DNA from: Rana temporaria
Taxonomy: Eukaryota; Chordata; Amphibia; Anura; Ranidae
Reading direction: 5' to 3'
Assembly: GCF_905171775.1 (NCBI RefSeq)
Contig: NC_053494.1
Coordinates: 134,829,592-134,893,591 of the forward strand
Length of the DNA: 64,000 nt
How positions within the stretch are numbered: the first letter of the stretch is position 1; each line of letters begins with the position of its first letter. Made by a program: the position numbers and the translations under genes. The notes under the pieces are model-generated. The model made no database searches. It was given only the letters and a program-made list of their open reading frames with translations, and was not told the DNA's origin. Of the stretch, positions 10,141 through 21,845 are shown in pieces.

Positions 10141-10601
10141 TTAAAGCGGAGCGCCAACCCTAAAGTGGAACTTCAGCTCATCGGATTCCTCCCCCTTTCC
10201 AGTGCCACAATTGGCACCTTTTGGGGGGGAGGGGGGACAGGATACCTGTCCTTGACAGGTATCCTTTCCCACTTCTGGGAGTCCAGCCGCAGCCATGACG
10301 CGGCAGTGACGTCACTGCCGGGCTCCCTCCTCCTCCTCCTCCCCTGGTCGTCGGGCTAATAGAAGAGAGGAGCGGGGCCTCGCGCATGTGCAGTAGGGTT
10401 CCTGGCGTGAAGCCGAAAAGGCTACACTGCAGGTTCCCTTACCCACAATGGTGGCGGCAGTGTAGCCTTTCGGCTTCATGCCGGAAACCCTACTGCCGAC
10501 ATCGCTGGACTCCAGGACAGGTAAGTGTCCATTAAAAGCCAGCAGTTGCAGTATGTGTAGCTGCTGGCTTTTCATTTTTTTTTCCTGGACCTCCTCTTTA
10601 A
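10141..10601. mobile_element. TTAA MITE with large internal hairpin
   Basis: Starts TTAAAGCGGAGCGCCAACCC and ends GACCTCCTCTTTAA. An inner inverted repeat at about 10394-10494 pairs AGCCGAAAAGGCTACACTGC with the partner around GCAGTGTAGCCTTTCGGCTT. Confidence 0.65.
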
Positions 10602-12192
10602 ATTCTGTGACACGTATTCACTATGTCCTGTGGTGGGCACTGCTGTGTCACACATTTCACAGAGCCTGCCCTCGGAACTAAAGAGCTGCAGAAAGTAGGT
10701 ATTTTAGGAGGCGGAGTCAATCCAGAAAATCAAAAGTAGGCAGCAGAGGAGAAGCTGTAAAGCATGCTGGGAAACCAGGAAGTTGTAGAAAGACATGGCC
10801 AGCAGACAGGCAGCACCCACAACAAAAAAAGGTGATTTTTCATGTAAAATTGTATTAAAAGGTCAAGAATTTGCATTTTTTTTGTGCACATGTGAAATGC
10901 AATGCATTTTAGAACTGAAGATTATTTAAAATCCTCAAACATTATAAAGAGGACCCCGGGGAATAAAATTGTGCTAGTTGCCATTTTTTATGTCACATAA
11001 TATTGCAATGGTTTATCAAATGCACACATTTAAAATTAAATATATTACCCAATTATTTTGTAAGATATAAAAGATGAGGTTGCACTCAGTAAATAGACAT
11101 GTCAAGCCTGAAAACCGCGTGATCCTGTGAAATGGCGACAAACTGGTACACTGTCCATAGACAATGTTTTAAAAGCTCTTTTAGGCACTAGAATTATTGC
11201 TCTCACTCCGGCACGCATGGTGTTATATACAGTCATTCATTTGAGTAAAGTTGTAATTTTCTGCCCTCCAATGTATAAGCTTCTGCACAGCGGTACACAT
11301 GTCCTCCAAGGGATTTGAAATGGACACATGCCTAAAATCCACTGAATAGTCATATCGCAAATCAAAATTGTATACTGCATAGATTTCAGAACTCACAGTC
11401 AGTCACCGGTTCATTTTGACCTTTTTATGTGAATATATCCATCTAATAATCTCCTCTACTACAATTTCCATAACGTGCAAATCTACCACACTGTGGGTAC
11501 ACGAGGAAAGCCATCTTGTCCAGATGCAAGCCGGCAGCTCTGCAGACACGCTTTCTTTTTTACACTTCAGTAAATCCAGCCTTTTGCATAGTGCATGAAC
11601 TTCACATGTTGTGTGCATATGGGAATACTGGACAACTATGTCCTTCCAAAGTCGCCTGGGACCTTGTGATGTTTCGGTAAGGAACGTTCTGCTTGCTACA
11701 TATGGGTGATCAAATGTGCCACATACATTGGCAGAAACCGTGGCATGCTGAGCCAGAAGATAGCAATGACATCTGTCTCTGGGTCCCCCCCACTCCCACC
11801 TCCCTTTTCTTCCCAATCACAAAGCAGCAGCAGAGATTTACCAAGATAAAGACCCTTTACAGAGCCGTCATCCAGTATCACTGAGAATATGCAGACTGGG
11901 TAGCAGGCTCAAGAGAATTCCGATATACTGCATTTCATACAGACGTCTGTAATCATAAAGTATTTTAACGGCAAGTTGAGAAACGTATAATGACTGCAAA
12001 TTGTCCAGATCTACAGTATACAAATAAAATACGACAGGCTGACAATGCTGCTGAGAACTACAAGACAGTGGCTTTGTGGCGTAAGTTTACAACAAGAAGT
12101 GCTGTTGCTGGCAGGATCTCCAGGTAAGAACATTTTCAGAGAAGAGAGGCACCTCTAAGTGTAGCAATAAGTTGCTAAATGTTGTACCTTTA
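10602..12192. other. Mostly unassigned sequence, with one transposon fragment
   Basis: Repeat-poor apart from 11046-11225. No exon can be supported: open frames are short and lack paired splice signals. Confidence 0.35.
11046..11225 (+). mobile_element. Fragment of the TTAA family seen at 17099-18388
   Basis: Matches about 17377-17610 in order: (C)CCAATTATTTTGTAAGATAT, GATGAGGTTGCACTCAGTAA, GGCACTAGAATTATTGCTCT. Neither terminus is present. Confidence 0.6.
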
Positions 12193-13191
12193 TTAACCTC
12201 CTGAGACCCGCGCTATAGCCGAATGACGGCTACAGCGCGGATCTGAATATCCAACTGGACGTCAATTGACGTCCGCCCCTTTGGAGCGCTCCAGAGCGCG
12301 CAGCGGGGAACTTCTGTGTTGGCCGTGTCCCTTGCACACAGCCAATTACAGATCGCCGCGAACGGCCAATCAGAGTGGCCGATTGCAATGCGAGATCTGT
12401 GCGGCCAATGAGAGATGATCTCATATGTAAACATATGAGATCATCTCTCATTGCCGGCTCACACAAAGACAGCGTCCTGTCTCTGGAGAGAAGATCGATC
12501 TGTGTCTCTTTTACATAGGGACACAGATCGGTCACCCCCCCCCCAGTCACCCCCACCTACAGTTAGAACACTATATAGGGAACCCCTTCCTCACCCCCTA
12601 GTGTTAACCCCTTCAATGCCAGTCACATTTATACAGTAAATAGTGCATATTTATAGCACTGATCGCAGTATAAATGTGAATGGCGCCAAAAATGTGTCAA
12701 AAGTGTCCGATGTGTCCGCCATAACGTCGCAGTCCCAATAAAAATCGCAGATCGCCGCCATTTCTAGTAAAAAAAAAATAATAATAATAATAATTCTGTC
12801 CCCTATTTTGTAGGCGCTATAACTTTTGCGCTTATTGCGTTTTTTTTTTTTACCAAAAATATGTAGAAGAATAAGTATCGGCCTAAACTGAGAAAAACAT
12901 TTTTTTTTTTTTTTAATTGGCATATTTATTATAGCAACAAGTAAAAAATATTGTATTTTTTTTTTCAAAATTGTCGCACTTTTTGGTTTATAGCGCAAAA
13001 AATAAAAACCGCACAGGCGATCAAATACCACCAAAAGAAAGCTCTACTTGTGGGGGAAAAAAGAACGTCAATTTTGTTTGGGAGTCACGTCGCACGACCG
13101 CGCAATTGTCAGTAAAAATGACGCAGTGCCGGAAGCTGAAATTTCACCTGGGCAGGAGGGGGGTATATGTGCCCAGTAAGCAAGTGGTTAA
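12193..13191 (+). mobile_element. TTAA element of about 1 kb in a resolved target site
   Basis: TTAACCTCCTGAGACCCGCG at left and AGCAAGTGGTTAA at right. The right arm (GTGATCAAATACCACC-like block, GCTCTACTTGTGGGGG, ACGTCGCACGACCG) is shared with many other elements here. A 23-bp-arm, 2-nt-loop palindrome lies at 12406-12453. The flanks rejoin to match uninterrupted sequence at 19398-19430. Confidence 0.85.
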
Positions 13192-13213
13192 ATGTAACCA
13201 TATTATTACACGA

Positions 13214-13467
13214 AGAGCCGGTTCTCACTTCCGCGGCACGACTTTGGGGGCGATTCTGCAAGTCGTCCTGAAGACGACTACAGAGGCGACCTGCAAAATG
13301 GCTTCTGTATAGAAGTCCATGCAGGTCGCCCCGAGCCGCCCCTGAAGTCGTGCAAGAACCTTTTTCTAAGTCGGAAGCGACTTGCGTCGCTCCTATTAGA
13401 ACGGTTCCATTGCATTGAATGGGACGCGACTCGTCAGGCGGCTGAGCCCCAGTGTGAACCGGCTCTT
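13214..13467. mobile_element. GGTTCACAC-type MITE with CGACTT words
   Basis: Ends AGAGCCGGTTCTCACTTCC and CAGTGTGAACCGGCTCT are inverted. The flanks rejoin to the unoccupied paralogue at about 19427-19450. Confidence 0.75.
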
Positions 13468-13963
13468 AGAGGCTCCTCTCCTTTTTAATACTCAATTGTG
13501 ACACGATGCTACTCTTAGATCAAGACATCACTTGTATATCAAGGCAAAATTTATTAAAACATTTTGCTTGTCCTGCAAAACGCTCTTCAAACCAAGTTAG
13601 TCTCAAACCAAGGTTTCATTGTACAGTATATGTTATCTGCAGAATTAAAAAACACTTCTATTATGGATCGTAAAAATTGTCTGGAGAGCCACTGCATAAA
13701 ATTTACATAAATATGTCTACAGAGAAGGTCAGGAGAAATGAAAATTAATAACGGTCACGCTGGGCTTTATGAACAAGACGCAACGTATATAAACCCCTCT
13801 AATGCCTTCAAACCTTTGGAATTTTCTACCTCTTAAACACATTCACCAAGTAAATCTAAGCTTAATCCTACTGAACCATTTTTTTTTTAGGAAACATTCC
13901 AGTGAGCCCTAACCATAAGATCTTTATGCAACATAACAGTACCCATCTGGAACATTACTGGTC

Positions 13964-14900
13964 ATAACCACTTAAGGACCCCTTCACGCCGATATACGTC
14001 GGCAGAATGGCACGGCTGGGCACAAGCACATACTTGTACGTCCTCTTTAAGAGCCCAGCTGTAGGGTCGCGAGCGTGTGACCGGACGCGCGGGACCTGAT
14101 CGCCGCCGGTGTCCCGTGATCGGTCACAGGAGCTGAAGAACGGGGGGAAGGTTTACACACACGTTCTTCATTGTGGCAATGTCAGTGATCGTCTGTTCCC
14201 CGATATAGGGAAGGACGATCACTGACATCACACGTCTAGCACCGCCCCCCTACAGTTAGAAACGCACATGAGGTCACACTTAACCCCTTCAGCGCCCCAT
14301 AGTGGTTAACTCCTAAACTGCAATTGTCATTTTCACAGTAAAAAGTGTATTTTTATAGCACTTTTCGCTGTGAAAATGACAATGGTCCCAAAAATGTGTC
14401 AAAATTGTCCGCCATAATGTCGCAGTCACGAAAAAAAAAAAAATCGCTGATCGCCGCCATTAATTTAAAAATAAATAAATGCCATAAAACTATCCTTTAT
14501 TTTGTAAACGCTATAAATTTTGCACAAACCAATCGATAAACTCTTATTGCGATTTTTTTTTTATCAAGAATAGGTAGAATACGTATCGGCCTAAACGGAG
14601 GGGGAAAAAAATGTGTTTTCATATCTTTTTTTGTGGATATTTATTATAGCAAAAATTAAAAAAATATTGAATTTTTTTCAAAATTGCTCTATTTTTGTTT
14701 ATAGCGCAAAAAATAAAAACCACAGAGGTGATCAAATACCACCAAAAGACAGCTCTATTTGTGGGGAAAAAAGGACGCCAATTTTGTTTGGGAGCCACGT
14801 CGCACGACTACGCAATTGTCAGTCAAAGCGATGCAGTGCCGAATCGCAAAAAGGGGCAAGGTCCTTAACCTGCATAATGGTCCGGATCTTAAGTGGTTAA
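13964..14900 (+). mobile_element. TTAA element, GATATACGTCGGCA family
   Basis: Left ATAACCACTTAAGGACCCC (TTAA mutated by one base) and right TCTTAAGTGGTTAA. It contains GGCACGGCTGGGCACAAGCA and the shared right arm (TTGTGGGGAAAAAAGGACG). Same family as 29699-30622, 48259-49233 and, reversed, 43215-44128. Confidence 0.8.
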
Positions 14901-14931
14901 GTCTTACTAAAAAATTTACACTTGATTAGTG
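14901..14931. other. Short spacer between two transposons
   Basis: About 30 bp separate the TTAA element from the Tc1 element. Confidence 0.5.
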
Positions 14932-16246
14932 TATGAGCTGGTGGAAAAAGTATGTGAACCCTTGGATTTAATAACTGGCTGAACCTTCTTTGGCAGCAAT
15001 AACTTCAACCAAACATTTCCTGTAGTTGCAGATCAGACGTGCACAACGGTCAGGAGTAATTCTTGACCATTCCTCTTTACAGAACTGTTTTAGTTCAGCA
15101 ATATTCTTGGGGTGTCTGGTGTGAATCGCTTTAAGGTCATGCCACAGCATCTCAAATCGGGTTGAGATCAGGACTCTGATTGGGCCACTCCAGGAGGAGT
15201 ATTTTCTCCTGTTTAAGCCATTCTGTTGATTTACTTCTATGCAAAATGTCTTGATAAACTTGGGAATTCATGTTTCCTTCGATGATAGCAATCCGTCCAG
15301 ACCCTGACGCAGGAAAGCAGCCCCCAAACCATGATGCCCCCACCACCATACTTCACAGTTGGGATGAGGTTTTGATGTTGGTGTGCTGTGCCTCATTTTC
15401 TCCACACATAGTGTTGTGCGTTTCTTCCAAACAACTTTGGTTTCATCTGTCCACAGAATATTTTGCCAGTACTGCTGTGGAACATCCCGGCGCTCTTGTG
15501 CAAACTGTAAAAGTGCAGCAATGTTTTTTTGGACAGCAGTGGCTTCCTCTGTGGTATCCTCCCATGAAATCCATTCTTGTTTAGTGTTTTACATATTGTA
15601 GATTCGCTAACAGGGATGTTAGCATATGCCAGAGACTTTTGTATGTCTTTATCTGACACTCTAGGATTCTTCTTCACCTCATTTAGCAGTCTGCGCTGTG
15701 CTCTTGCAGTCATCTTTACATTACGGCCACTCCTAGGGAGAGTAGCAGCAGTGCTGAACTTTCTTCATTTATAGACAATTTGTCTTACCGTGGACTGATG
15801 AACAGCAAGGCTTTTGGAGATACTTTTATAACCCTTTCCAGCTTTATGCAATTCTTAATCGTAGGTCTTCCGAGAGCTCTTTTGTGCGAGGCATCATTCA
15901 CATCAGGCAATGCTTATTGTGAAAAGCAAACCCAGAACCAGTGTGTGTTTTTTATAGGACAGCTGTAACCAACACCTCCAATCTCATCTCATTGATTGGA
16001 CTCCAGTTGGCTGACACCTCACTTCAAGTAGCTCTTGGAGATGTCATTAGTCTACGGGTTCACATACTTTTTCCACCTGCACTGTGAATGTTTACATGGT
16101 GTGTTCAATAAAAACATCGTAACATTTAATTCTTTGTGTGTTATTAGTTTAAGCAGACTGTGATTGTCTATTGTTGTGACTTAGATGAAGATCAGATCAC
16201 ATTTTATGACCAATTTGTGCAGAAATCCATATTCTTGCAACTGTAT
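14932..16246 (-). mobile_element. Tc1-like transposon, inactivated
   Basis: GGTGGAAAAAGTATGTGAAC occurs near the left edge (14941-14960) and in inverse orientation at about 16055-16077, the direct-repeat motif typical of this vertebrate Tc1 lineage. A further right arm of about 165 bp (16086-16246) matches the usual outer arm, ending ATTCTTGCAACTGTA, but the outer repeat motif expected just before it is missing. The left outer arm is absent as well, so only inner motifs remain. The transposase is described separately. Confidence 0.8.
14968..15894 (-). pseudogene. Broken Tc1-like transposase (DD34E family)
   Basis: The reading starts at ATG 15894-15892 with MPRTKELSEDL, the usual start of this family, and ends at TAA 14970-14968 after AAKEGSASY. 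Recognisable parts in order are the helix-turn-helix region (KMTARAQRRLLNEVKKNPRV, KTLNKNGFHGR), the first catalytic Asp in ILWTDETK (Asp codon near 15447-15445), GCF.ASG.GRIAIIEGN, and SPDLNPI followed by EMLWHDLK with the catalytic Glu at 15153-15151. At least four lesions are visible: a frameshift soon after the start, a shifted segment around the first Asp, a one-base insertion just before the Glu codon, and loss of about 25 codons between YQDIL and KSTEWL that removes the second catalytic Asp. It cannot encode an active enzyme. Confidence 0.85.
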
Positions 16247-16665
16247 TTCAATACACTAATTAATAAATTTCTGTTTGTCAGTGACTCCTGACTTTTCGCA
16301 GGTCCCCTGATAAGAATTCTCTATGGGAGATTTTTTTTTTGACGCTCAGTGAAATGGTTGCCATGACAACTAAGTATGCTTCTTAAAGCATAAAAGCAGC
16401 GGGCAGCGTGGTCTGAAATGCAGCTCTTTACTGTGCTGCGAGTAATTACAAGAATGGGTGCCGATCCTAATACAAAATGACCACATTTTTAAAGAGCTTT
16501 TAATACTCGCAGGACGAGTTATATGTTAATTACAACTCTCTATTTTTAATGAAATATAAAATATACACACCCTCTGAGCCGTAAATAAATATGGATAACA
16601 AACCTCCCAAGTCATTAAGGGCAGCATACAGAACACCAAATACCACTCTGAACATTGGAGCGCAA
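16247..16665. other. No gene or named repeat recognised
   Basis: Single-copy within the window. No coding frame supported. Confidence 0.35.
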
Positions 16666-17096
16666 CTCCAAGAAACTTTAAAATGATGCCTTGCAGTGGG
16701 GATGTGCCCACAATGCAAGGGTTAATTGCTCCCTTAGATCTAGGAAAGCAGATTTATACCATCCTCGGCTCCTTCCCGCTGCTAGACCAGTTCCTGCAGG
16801 GTCTCCTCAATGCCCCACCGGTCTATGGTCCTGATGTCATTACGCCCAGTGCAGGGTCCACAGTCATAGGGACAGACCACTGCCTGGGAGTACCATCTGC
16901 ACAGAGGATTAGATAGGTAAAAACGCTTCTCTTCTCCCCAAGATAAAACAAGTGGCGATTCCTCGCTGTGCAGAAGCAGCCCCACTCCAAGGCACAAAAC
17001 GCTTCTCTTCTCCCCAAGATAAAACAAGTGGCGATTCCTCGCTGTGCAGAAGCAGCCCCACTCCAAGGCACAATTTTAGAGTTTCCTGGAGTCAGG
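16666..17096. mobile_element. Unclassified element with short inverted ends
   Basis: AACTCCAAGAAACTTTAAAA (from about 16669) is the inverse of ATTTTAGAGTTTCCTGGAGT (about 17073-17092). Between them lies GC-richer sequence and a two-copy tandem repeat. Superfamily unknown. It ends only a few bases before the next TTAA element. Confidence 0.5.
16921..17072. repeat. Recent 76-bp tandem duplication
   Basis: Two essentially identical 76-bp copies (16921-16996 and 16997-17072), each starting AAACGCTTCTCTTCTCCCCA. The identity implies a young duplication. Confidence 0.95.
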
Positions 17097-17098
17097 CT

Positions 17099-18388
17099 TT
17101 AACCTCTTCAATACAGGGCTTTTATACACACCTCCATACCAGGCCTATTCTGGCACTTCTCTCCTACATGTACAAATCATAATTTTTTTGCTAGAAAATT
17201 ACGCAGAACCCCCAAACATTATATATGTTTTTTTAGCAGACACCCTAGGGAATAAAACGACGGTCATTGAAACCTTTTATCTTGCACGGTATTTGCGCAA
17301 TAATTTTTCAAAGGCCTTTTTTTGGGGGAAAAAATTGTTTCATGAATTAAAAAAATTACAAAACAGTAAAGTTAGCCCAATTTTTTTGTAAAATATGAAA
17401 GATGATGTTACACTGAGTAAATAGATACCTAACATGTCACGCTTTAAAATTGCGCACACTCATGGAATGGCGCCAAACTTCGGTACTTAAAAATCTCCAT
17501 AGGCAACGCTTTGAAATTTTTTACAGGTTACCAGTTTAGATTTACAGAGGAGATCTAGTGCTAGAATTGTTGCTGGCACTCTAACGCACGCGGCGATACC
17601 TCACATATGTGGTTTAAACGGCGTTTACATATATCGGCGGGACTTGCGTGTGCGTTCGCTTCTGCGCGCAAGCTACCGGGGACAGGGGCGTTAAAAAAAT
17701 AAATTGTATTTCTTTCTTTTTTTTTTTTTATAGATTTCTTTTTTTACACTTTTTTTTTTTTTTTTATTATCACTTTTATTCCTATTACAAGGAATGTAAA
17801 CATCCCTTGTAATAGGAATGTGTGTGACAGGTACTCTTTATGGAGAGATGCAGGGTCAATAAGACCCCACATCTCTCCTCCAGGCTGGAAAGCATGAAAT
17901 CGGTGAAAAAAAATTCACCGATCTCATGATTACTGTTGCTTAGCAGCCGCAATCGCGGCTTTGTTGACATCACGCCCGGGTCCCCGTAAGTAATCACATC
18001 GCGCCCGGGTCCTCCGACGGTCTTAGAGATGACTGGTGACCATCTGGTCACCAGTCATCTCTATGCTTCCTGCGAGCGCCGGACGATTCGTTCTCCGGGC
18101 CCCCGATGGCACGGGAGAGCCCGGAGAAGCACCGGATGGCGGCGGGAGGGGGGATGTCCCCTCCCGTCGCCTGTAAGAACGATCTAGCGGCGGAACCGCC
18201 GCTATGATCATTCTTACGTTGTGCAGAATCGCCGGCACAAGAGAAGGATATCTGAATGATGCCTCTAGCTGCAGGCATCATTCAGATATCCCCCCCACAA
18301 AGCCCAGGACGTCATATGACGTCCATTCTGAACGGCAGAGGTTCTTTGTGGACGTCATTTTACTATGGGCCGGTAGGGAAGTGGTTAA
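17099..18388 (+). mobile_element. Full-length TTAA element of 1.29 kb, reference copy
   Basis: TTAACCTCTTCAATACAGGG at left and GGGAAGTGGTTAA at right. The interior includes ACGCAGAACCCCCAAACATT, a hairpin ATTCCTATTACAAGGAATG (about 17780), and an 18-bp-arm hairpin GATATCTGAATGATGCCT at 18247-18290. Related partial copies lie at 35870-37209, 50476-51811 (reversed), 57734-58620 (reversed) and 11046-11225. No transposase. Confidence 0.8.
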
Positions 18389-18618
18389 AATGTAAACAAA
18401 AAAAAAAGGCAAAACATAAAATGGCGCACTGTAAGCTGTATGAGAACAAGGCACAGGCTGGTTAATAGAGTGCGATGACAGAAGGGTGAGATGACAGTCT
18501 CTGGGGTTGTAGATGCTCTAGTCGGATGGCTGCTATCTCTAGGAGCTAGAAGAAACCCTGCAGGAACATGGAAGAGGAAAAAAGAGCAGCGCCATCTAAG
18601 TGCAGCATTTAGGCATGT

Positions 18619-19357
18619 TTAAAGTGGTTGTAAACCCTTTCAGACCACTTTAACTTAAACTAAACTAAAATGTTATGCCAAATTATGGGTTTCTGTTCCA
18701 GTTCAGCTGTGTTGCACATCTTCACCTGACTGTGGGTGTCGCTGTCACCAGGAGTCAAGGTTGGAAATGCAATGGGCTGGGTGTATTGGGTGCCTCTTGC
18801 CCAGAAGAATCCCAGTGGCATGGTCCCCGCCGCTGTGCATTCTGGGGAGGGTTACTTAAGGGGCAGACACCGTTCTGGCAGGGTCTTCCGATCCTGACCT
18901 CGTGGCCCTCCTGGCCTCAGGGATGTGCTAGCAGTTTTTTGGTCTCGGGGGCCTGCTGACCCAAGGCTACGTTACTGAGAGTAGGCCCAGAAGTTTCTGG
19001 GGCCTAGTGGTCCAGGGGGGTCCTGTGCTGTCTTGCCTGAAGGAAGAAGCCGAACAATTGGGGATCCAATTGGAGGATGCATCCTGGTCAATTATAGATA
19101 AAGGAGCTGTGTGTTAGTGGGCGTCTTGACTCTCCTGTAGTCCAAGGGAGGGGGCGAGCGCAACACTCCACACCAGGGAGAAAGCCTTGCATTACTGTGT
19201 GGAGTTACAGACAGAAGAACAGGAAGTGAGGATTTCTCAGAAGAAAGAAGGACATTTAAAAGCAAAATAGAAGGATGAGGTAAGTGAAGGAGGACTGCAC
19301 TAAGGTAAAGGAAGCTATTTAGGGGAAATAAATTGTACCTTTACAACCCCTCTTTAG
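18619..19357. mobile_element. TTAA MITE, GTTGTAAA family, long version
   Basis: TTAAAGTGGTTGTAAACCC at left and TTTACAACCCCTCTTTAG at right (right TTAA mutated to TTAG). Its right part has GGTAAGTGAAGGAGGACTGC, related to 31228-31528 and 60749-61088. About 500 bp of the interior is specific to this copy. Confidence 0.7.
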
Positions 19358-19384
19358 ATATGCCTGCTTTAATCATCAAATCAT

Positions 19385-19510
19385 GCGAGTTTCTAAATGT
19401 TGTACCTTATTAAATGTAACCCTATCGCTACACTTGGAGGCTCCTCTTTTATATTTAATACTCAGTTGTGACATGACGCTACTCTTATATCAAGACATCG
19501 CTTGTATATC
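19385..19510 (+). repeat. Unoccupied copy of a repeat interrupted at 12150-13560
   Basis: Contains AATGTTGTACCTTATTAAAT, then CTACACTTGGAGGCTCCTCT and TATCAAGACATCGCTTGTAT. These blocks also lie in order around 12178, 13191-13205, 13464 and 13520, where they are separated by a TTAA element and a MITE. The parent repeat is not identified. Confidence 0.75.
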
Positions 19511-19672
19511 AAGGTATATCAAGAGCCACACAGGTGTGTAAATAAGAGATGCTTTTAGATCCATAACACAGAATCCAATACTCTGTGCTTTGCACACGCA
19601 TGGGTATAAATGCACGCATATACGTTTGTAAGCACTTCAATTAAGGCTAAGCAAAGGGGGAAAATTAGCGTA

Positions 19673-19835
19673 TTTATCGGCGTATAACACGCACCCCAAC
19701 TTTGAGGGAAATCTCATGATTTTTTTTTCCACAGCCCACAGCGTATAACACACAGGCACAGTTTACCCTTTATTTTCAGGGTAAAAAAGTGTTTTTATGA
19801 CAATTACTGTATTTATTGGCGTATAACACTCAAAT
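19673..19835 (+). mobile_element. CGTATAACAC terminal-repeat fragment
   Basis: Two direct copies of (G/T)TATTTAT(C/T)GGCGTATAACAC (about 19671 and 19810). This is the end motif of a widespread vertebrate non-autonomous element. Boundaries and class are uncertain. Confidence 0.45.
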
Positions 19836-19845
19836 TATGTACACA

Positions 19846-20172
19846 GGCGCAATACTTGCGTACCGGGCACTTTCACCTCTTTCCTGCCCAGCCAATTTTC
19901 AGCTTTGAGCGCTGTCGCACGTTGAATGACAATTGTGCGCTCATGCAACACTGTACCCATATGACATTTTTATCATTTTATTTAAAGAAATAGAGCTTTC
20001 TTTTGGTGGTATTTAATCACCACTGGGGTTTTTATTTTTTGCTTAAACCATAAAAACACCAAAAGGTTTGAAAAAAATAAAAAAACTTCTATGTTTTTGT
20101 TATAAAATTTTGCAAAGTTTTTTTTTTTCCCCCTCTGTGCCGATAGGATGCACTGATGGGCACTGATGCATT
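19846..20172 (+). mobile_element. Truncated TTAA element, GCAACACTGTACCC family
   Basis: Aligns with both flanks of the hAT insertion in 1188-3013: CAGCCAATTTTCAGCTTTGA, then GAATGACAATTG, then ATGCAACACTGTACCCATAT. It serves as the uninterrupted comparison. Both termini are missing. Confidence 0.7.
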
Positions 20173-20460
20173 TAAATTGCATCTATACACAAATAATTTA
20201 ATGATCATTACGCAGGAATGTAATGATCAGTTATGTGCGATATCAGTAAGCTTTTTATGGCTACGTAAATGAAGCCCAATGGGGGCACAGCAAAATGGAA
20301 ATTACAAGTTTTACCCTTCCTTACTAGTTTTGGATTTATATATAGACACACACATACTTTAAAAAAGTATAATTAAAAAGGTAATAAGCAGGTTAACTGC
20401 TAATTTTTGTCTAGGGGACTGCAGAGCAGAGATGTACTTCTCTATTTCACAGATACTTTG

Positions 20461-21173
20461 GGCCAGATTCATATAGAATTGCGGCGGCGTAACGCAAGTC
20501 CTTTATGTTACTCCACCGCAAGTTTTAAGCGCAAGTGCTTGATTCACAAAGCACTTGCCTGTAAACTTGCGGCGGCATAGCGTAAAGCCGTCCGGCGCAA
20601 GCCCGCCTAATTCAAATGGGGCGGGGACCATTTAAATTAGGAGCGTTCCCGCGCCGAACGTACTGTGCATGCGCCGTCCCTAAAATTTCCCGACGCGCAT
20701 TGCGCTAAATGACGTCGCAAGGACGTCATTGGTTCCGACGTTAACGTAAATGGCGTCCAGCGCCATTCACGGATGACTTACGCAAACGATGTGAAATTTC
20801 AAATTTTGACGCGGGAACGAAGGCCATACTTAACATTGGCTATACCACCTAGGGCCCAGCTTTCTCTTTACGACGCGTATCTCTACGAACACTACGTAAA
20901 TTTACAGCGACGGGCAAAGCGGACGTTCATGAATCGGCGTAACGAGTCATTTGCATATTCTACGCCGACCGCAATGGAATCGCCACCTAGCGGCCGGCCT
21001 AGAATTGCAGCCTAAGATCCGACGGTATAACACAGTTACACCTGTCGGATCTTAGGGAGATCTATGCGTAACCTGATTCTATGAACCAGGCGCATAGATA
21101 CGACCGGCCGGATTCGAAGATACGACGGCGTATCAGGAGATGCGCCGCCGTATCTTCTTTATGAATCTGGCCC
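20461..21173. mobile_element. GGCCAGATTCA MITE of 0.71 kb
   Basis: Ends GGCCAGATTCATATAG and CTTTATGAATCTGGCCC are inverted. The interior is rich in ACGTAA, GGCGTA and TACGCC words. A second copy lies at 55517-56243. The open frame over 20773-21015 runs through this repeat and is not a gene. Confidence 0.75.
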
Positions 21174-21433
21174 TTTGAGTGCAAGACTGGTCCTCGCTGC
21201 TACTGGCAGGAACAGTCCACCTCTGGAAGTGGGGGAGCGCAATTTTCTGGAGGATCGAGTAAGTATAGCCTTTCAGTGCTCGCCTGGACAAAACAAGCAG
21301 ACAACCCATGCAGTGCGGGCACAGCCTCACTGCATGGGATGATAATTTTTTTTTTTTTTCATGGAGTTTTCTTTAAAGATCTGGCCAACGACAACTTAAC
21401 GTAAACACTAAATATATTTTGATTTCTATAAAC

Positions 21434-21830
21434 TGCTTTTGGTTAGCTTCATGTACACGGGACGTTTAAAAACCTACCCTGAACAATTTAACTTGACAGA
21501 TAGTAAACGACGTTCAAAAACTTCTATTTTGCCGCGTTTGGAAAAAAATATTTTTAATTTTTTTTTTGTAAACAGTCAAAAATGTATCTCCATTACAAAC
21601 GTGGCTAAACGCGAGTAACAACGTTTACAAGCTGTAAGAGGCATTTAGCGTTTTAAATACCTCTGAACATCCATCCTGAAAGCATTTTTTGCATTCCAAA
21701 AAATGCTTCCAAATGCAACTGCCTAGAAACGACTGTAAACGACCCTGTACTGATAAGATAATAGAGAGTTCAGGGGCAGCTGAAAAAAATACCCAACTGC
21801 TCCTAAACGTTCGTTGATCAGCAGCAGAGT
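21434..21830 (-). mobile_element. Partial MITE with AAACG words
   Basis: A CATGTACACGGGACGTTTAA end resembles the GTACAC-type termini, with repeated AAACG(T/A) inside. No matching right end, so truncated or diverged. Confidence 0.4.
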
Positions 21831-21845
21831 ACACAAAGCCTTATT

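Noticed and set aside
11403..11816. 137-codon minus-strand frame in repeat-poor sequence
   Set aside because: No recognisable domain, no initiation or splice context, and low-complexity composition not typical of a conserved protein. Length is within chance expectation for a 64-kb window.
12000..12130. Possible exon ending in CTCCAG|GTAAGAAC with an open frame upstream
   Set aside because: A donor-like motif alone is common by chance. No matching acceptor, homologue or neighbouring exon is visible.
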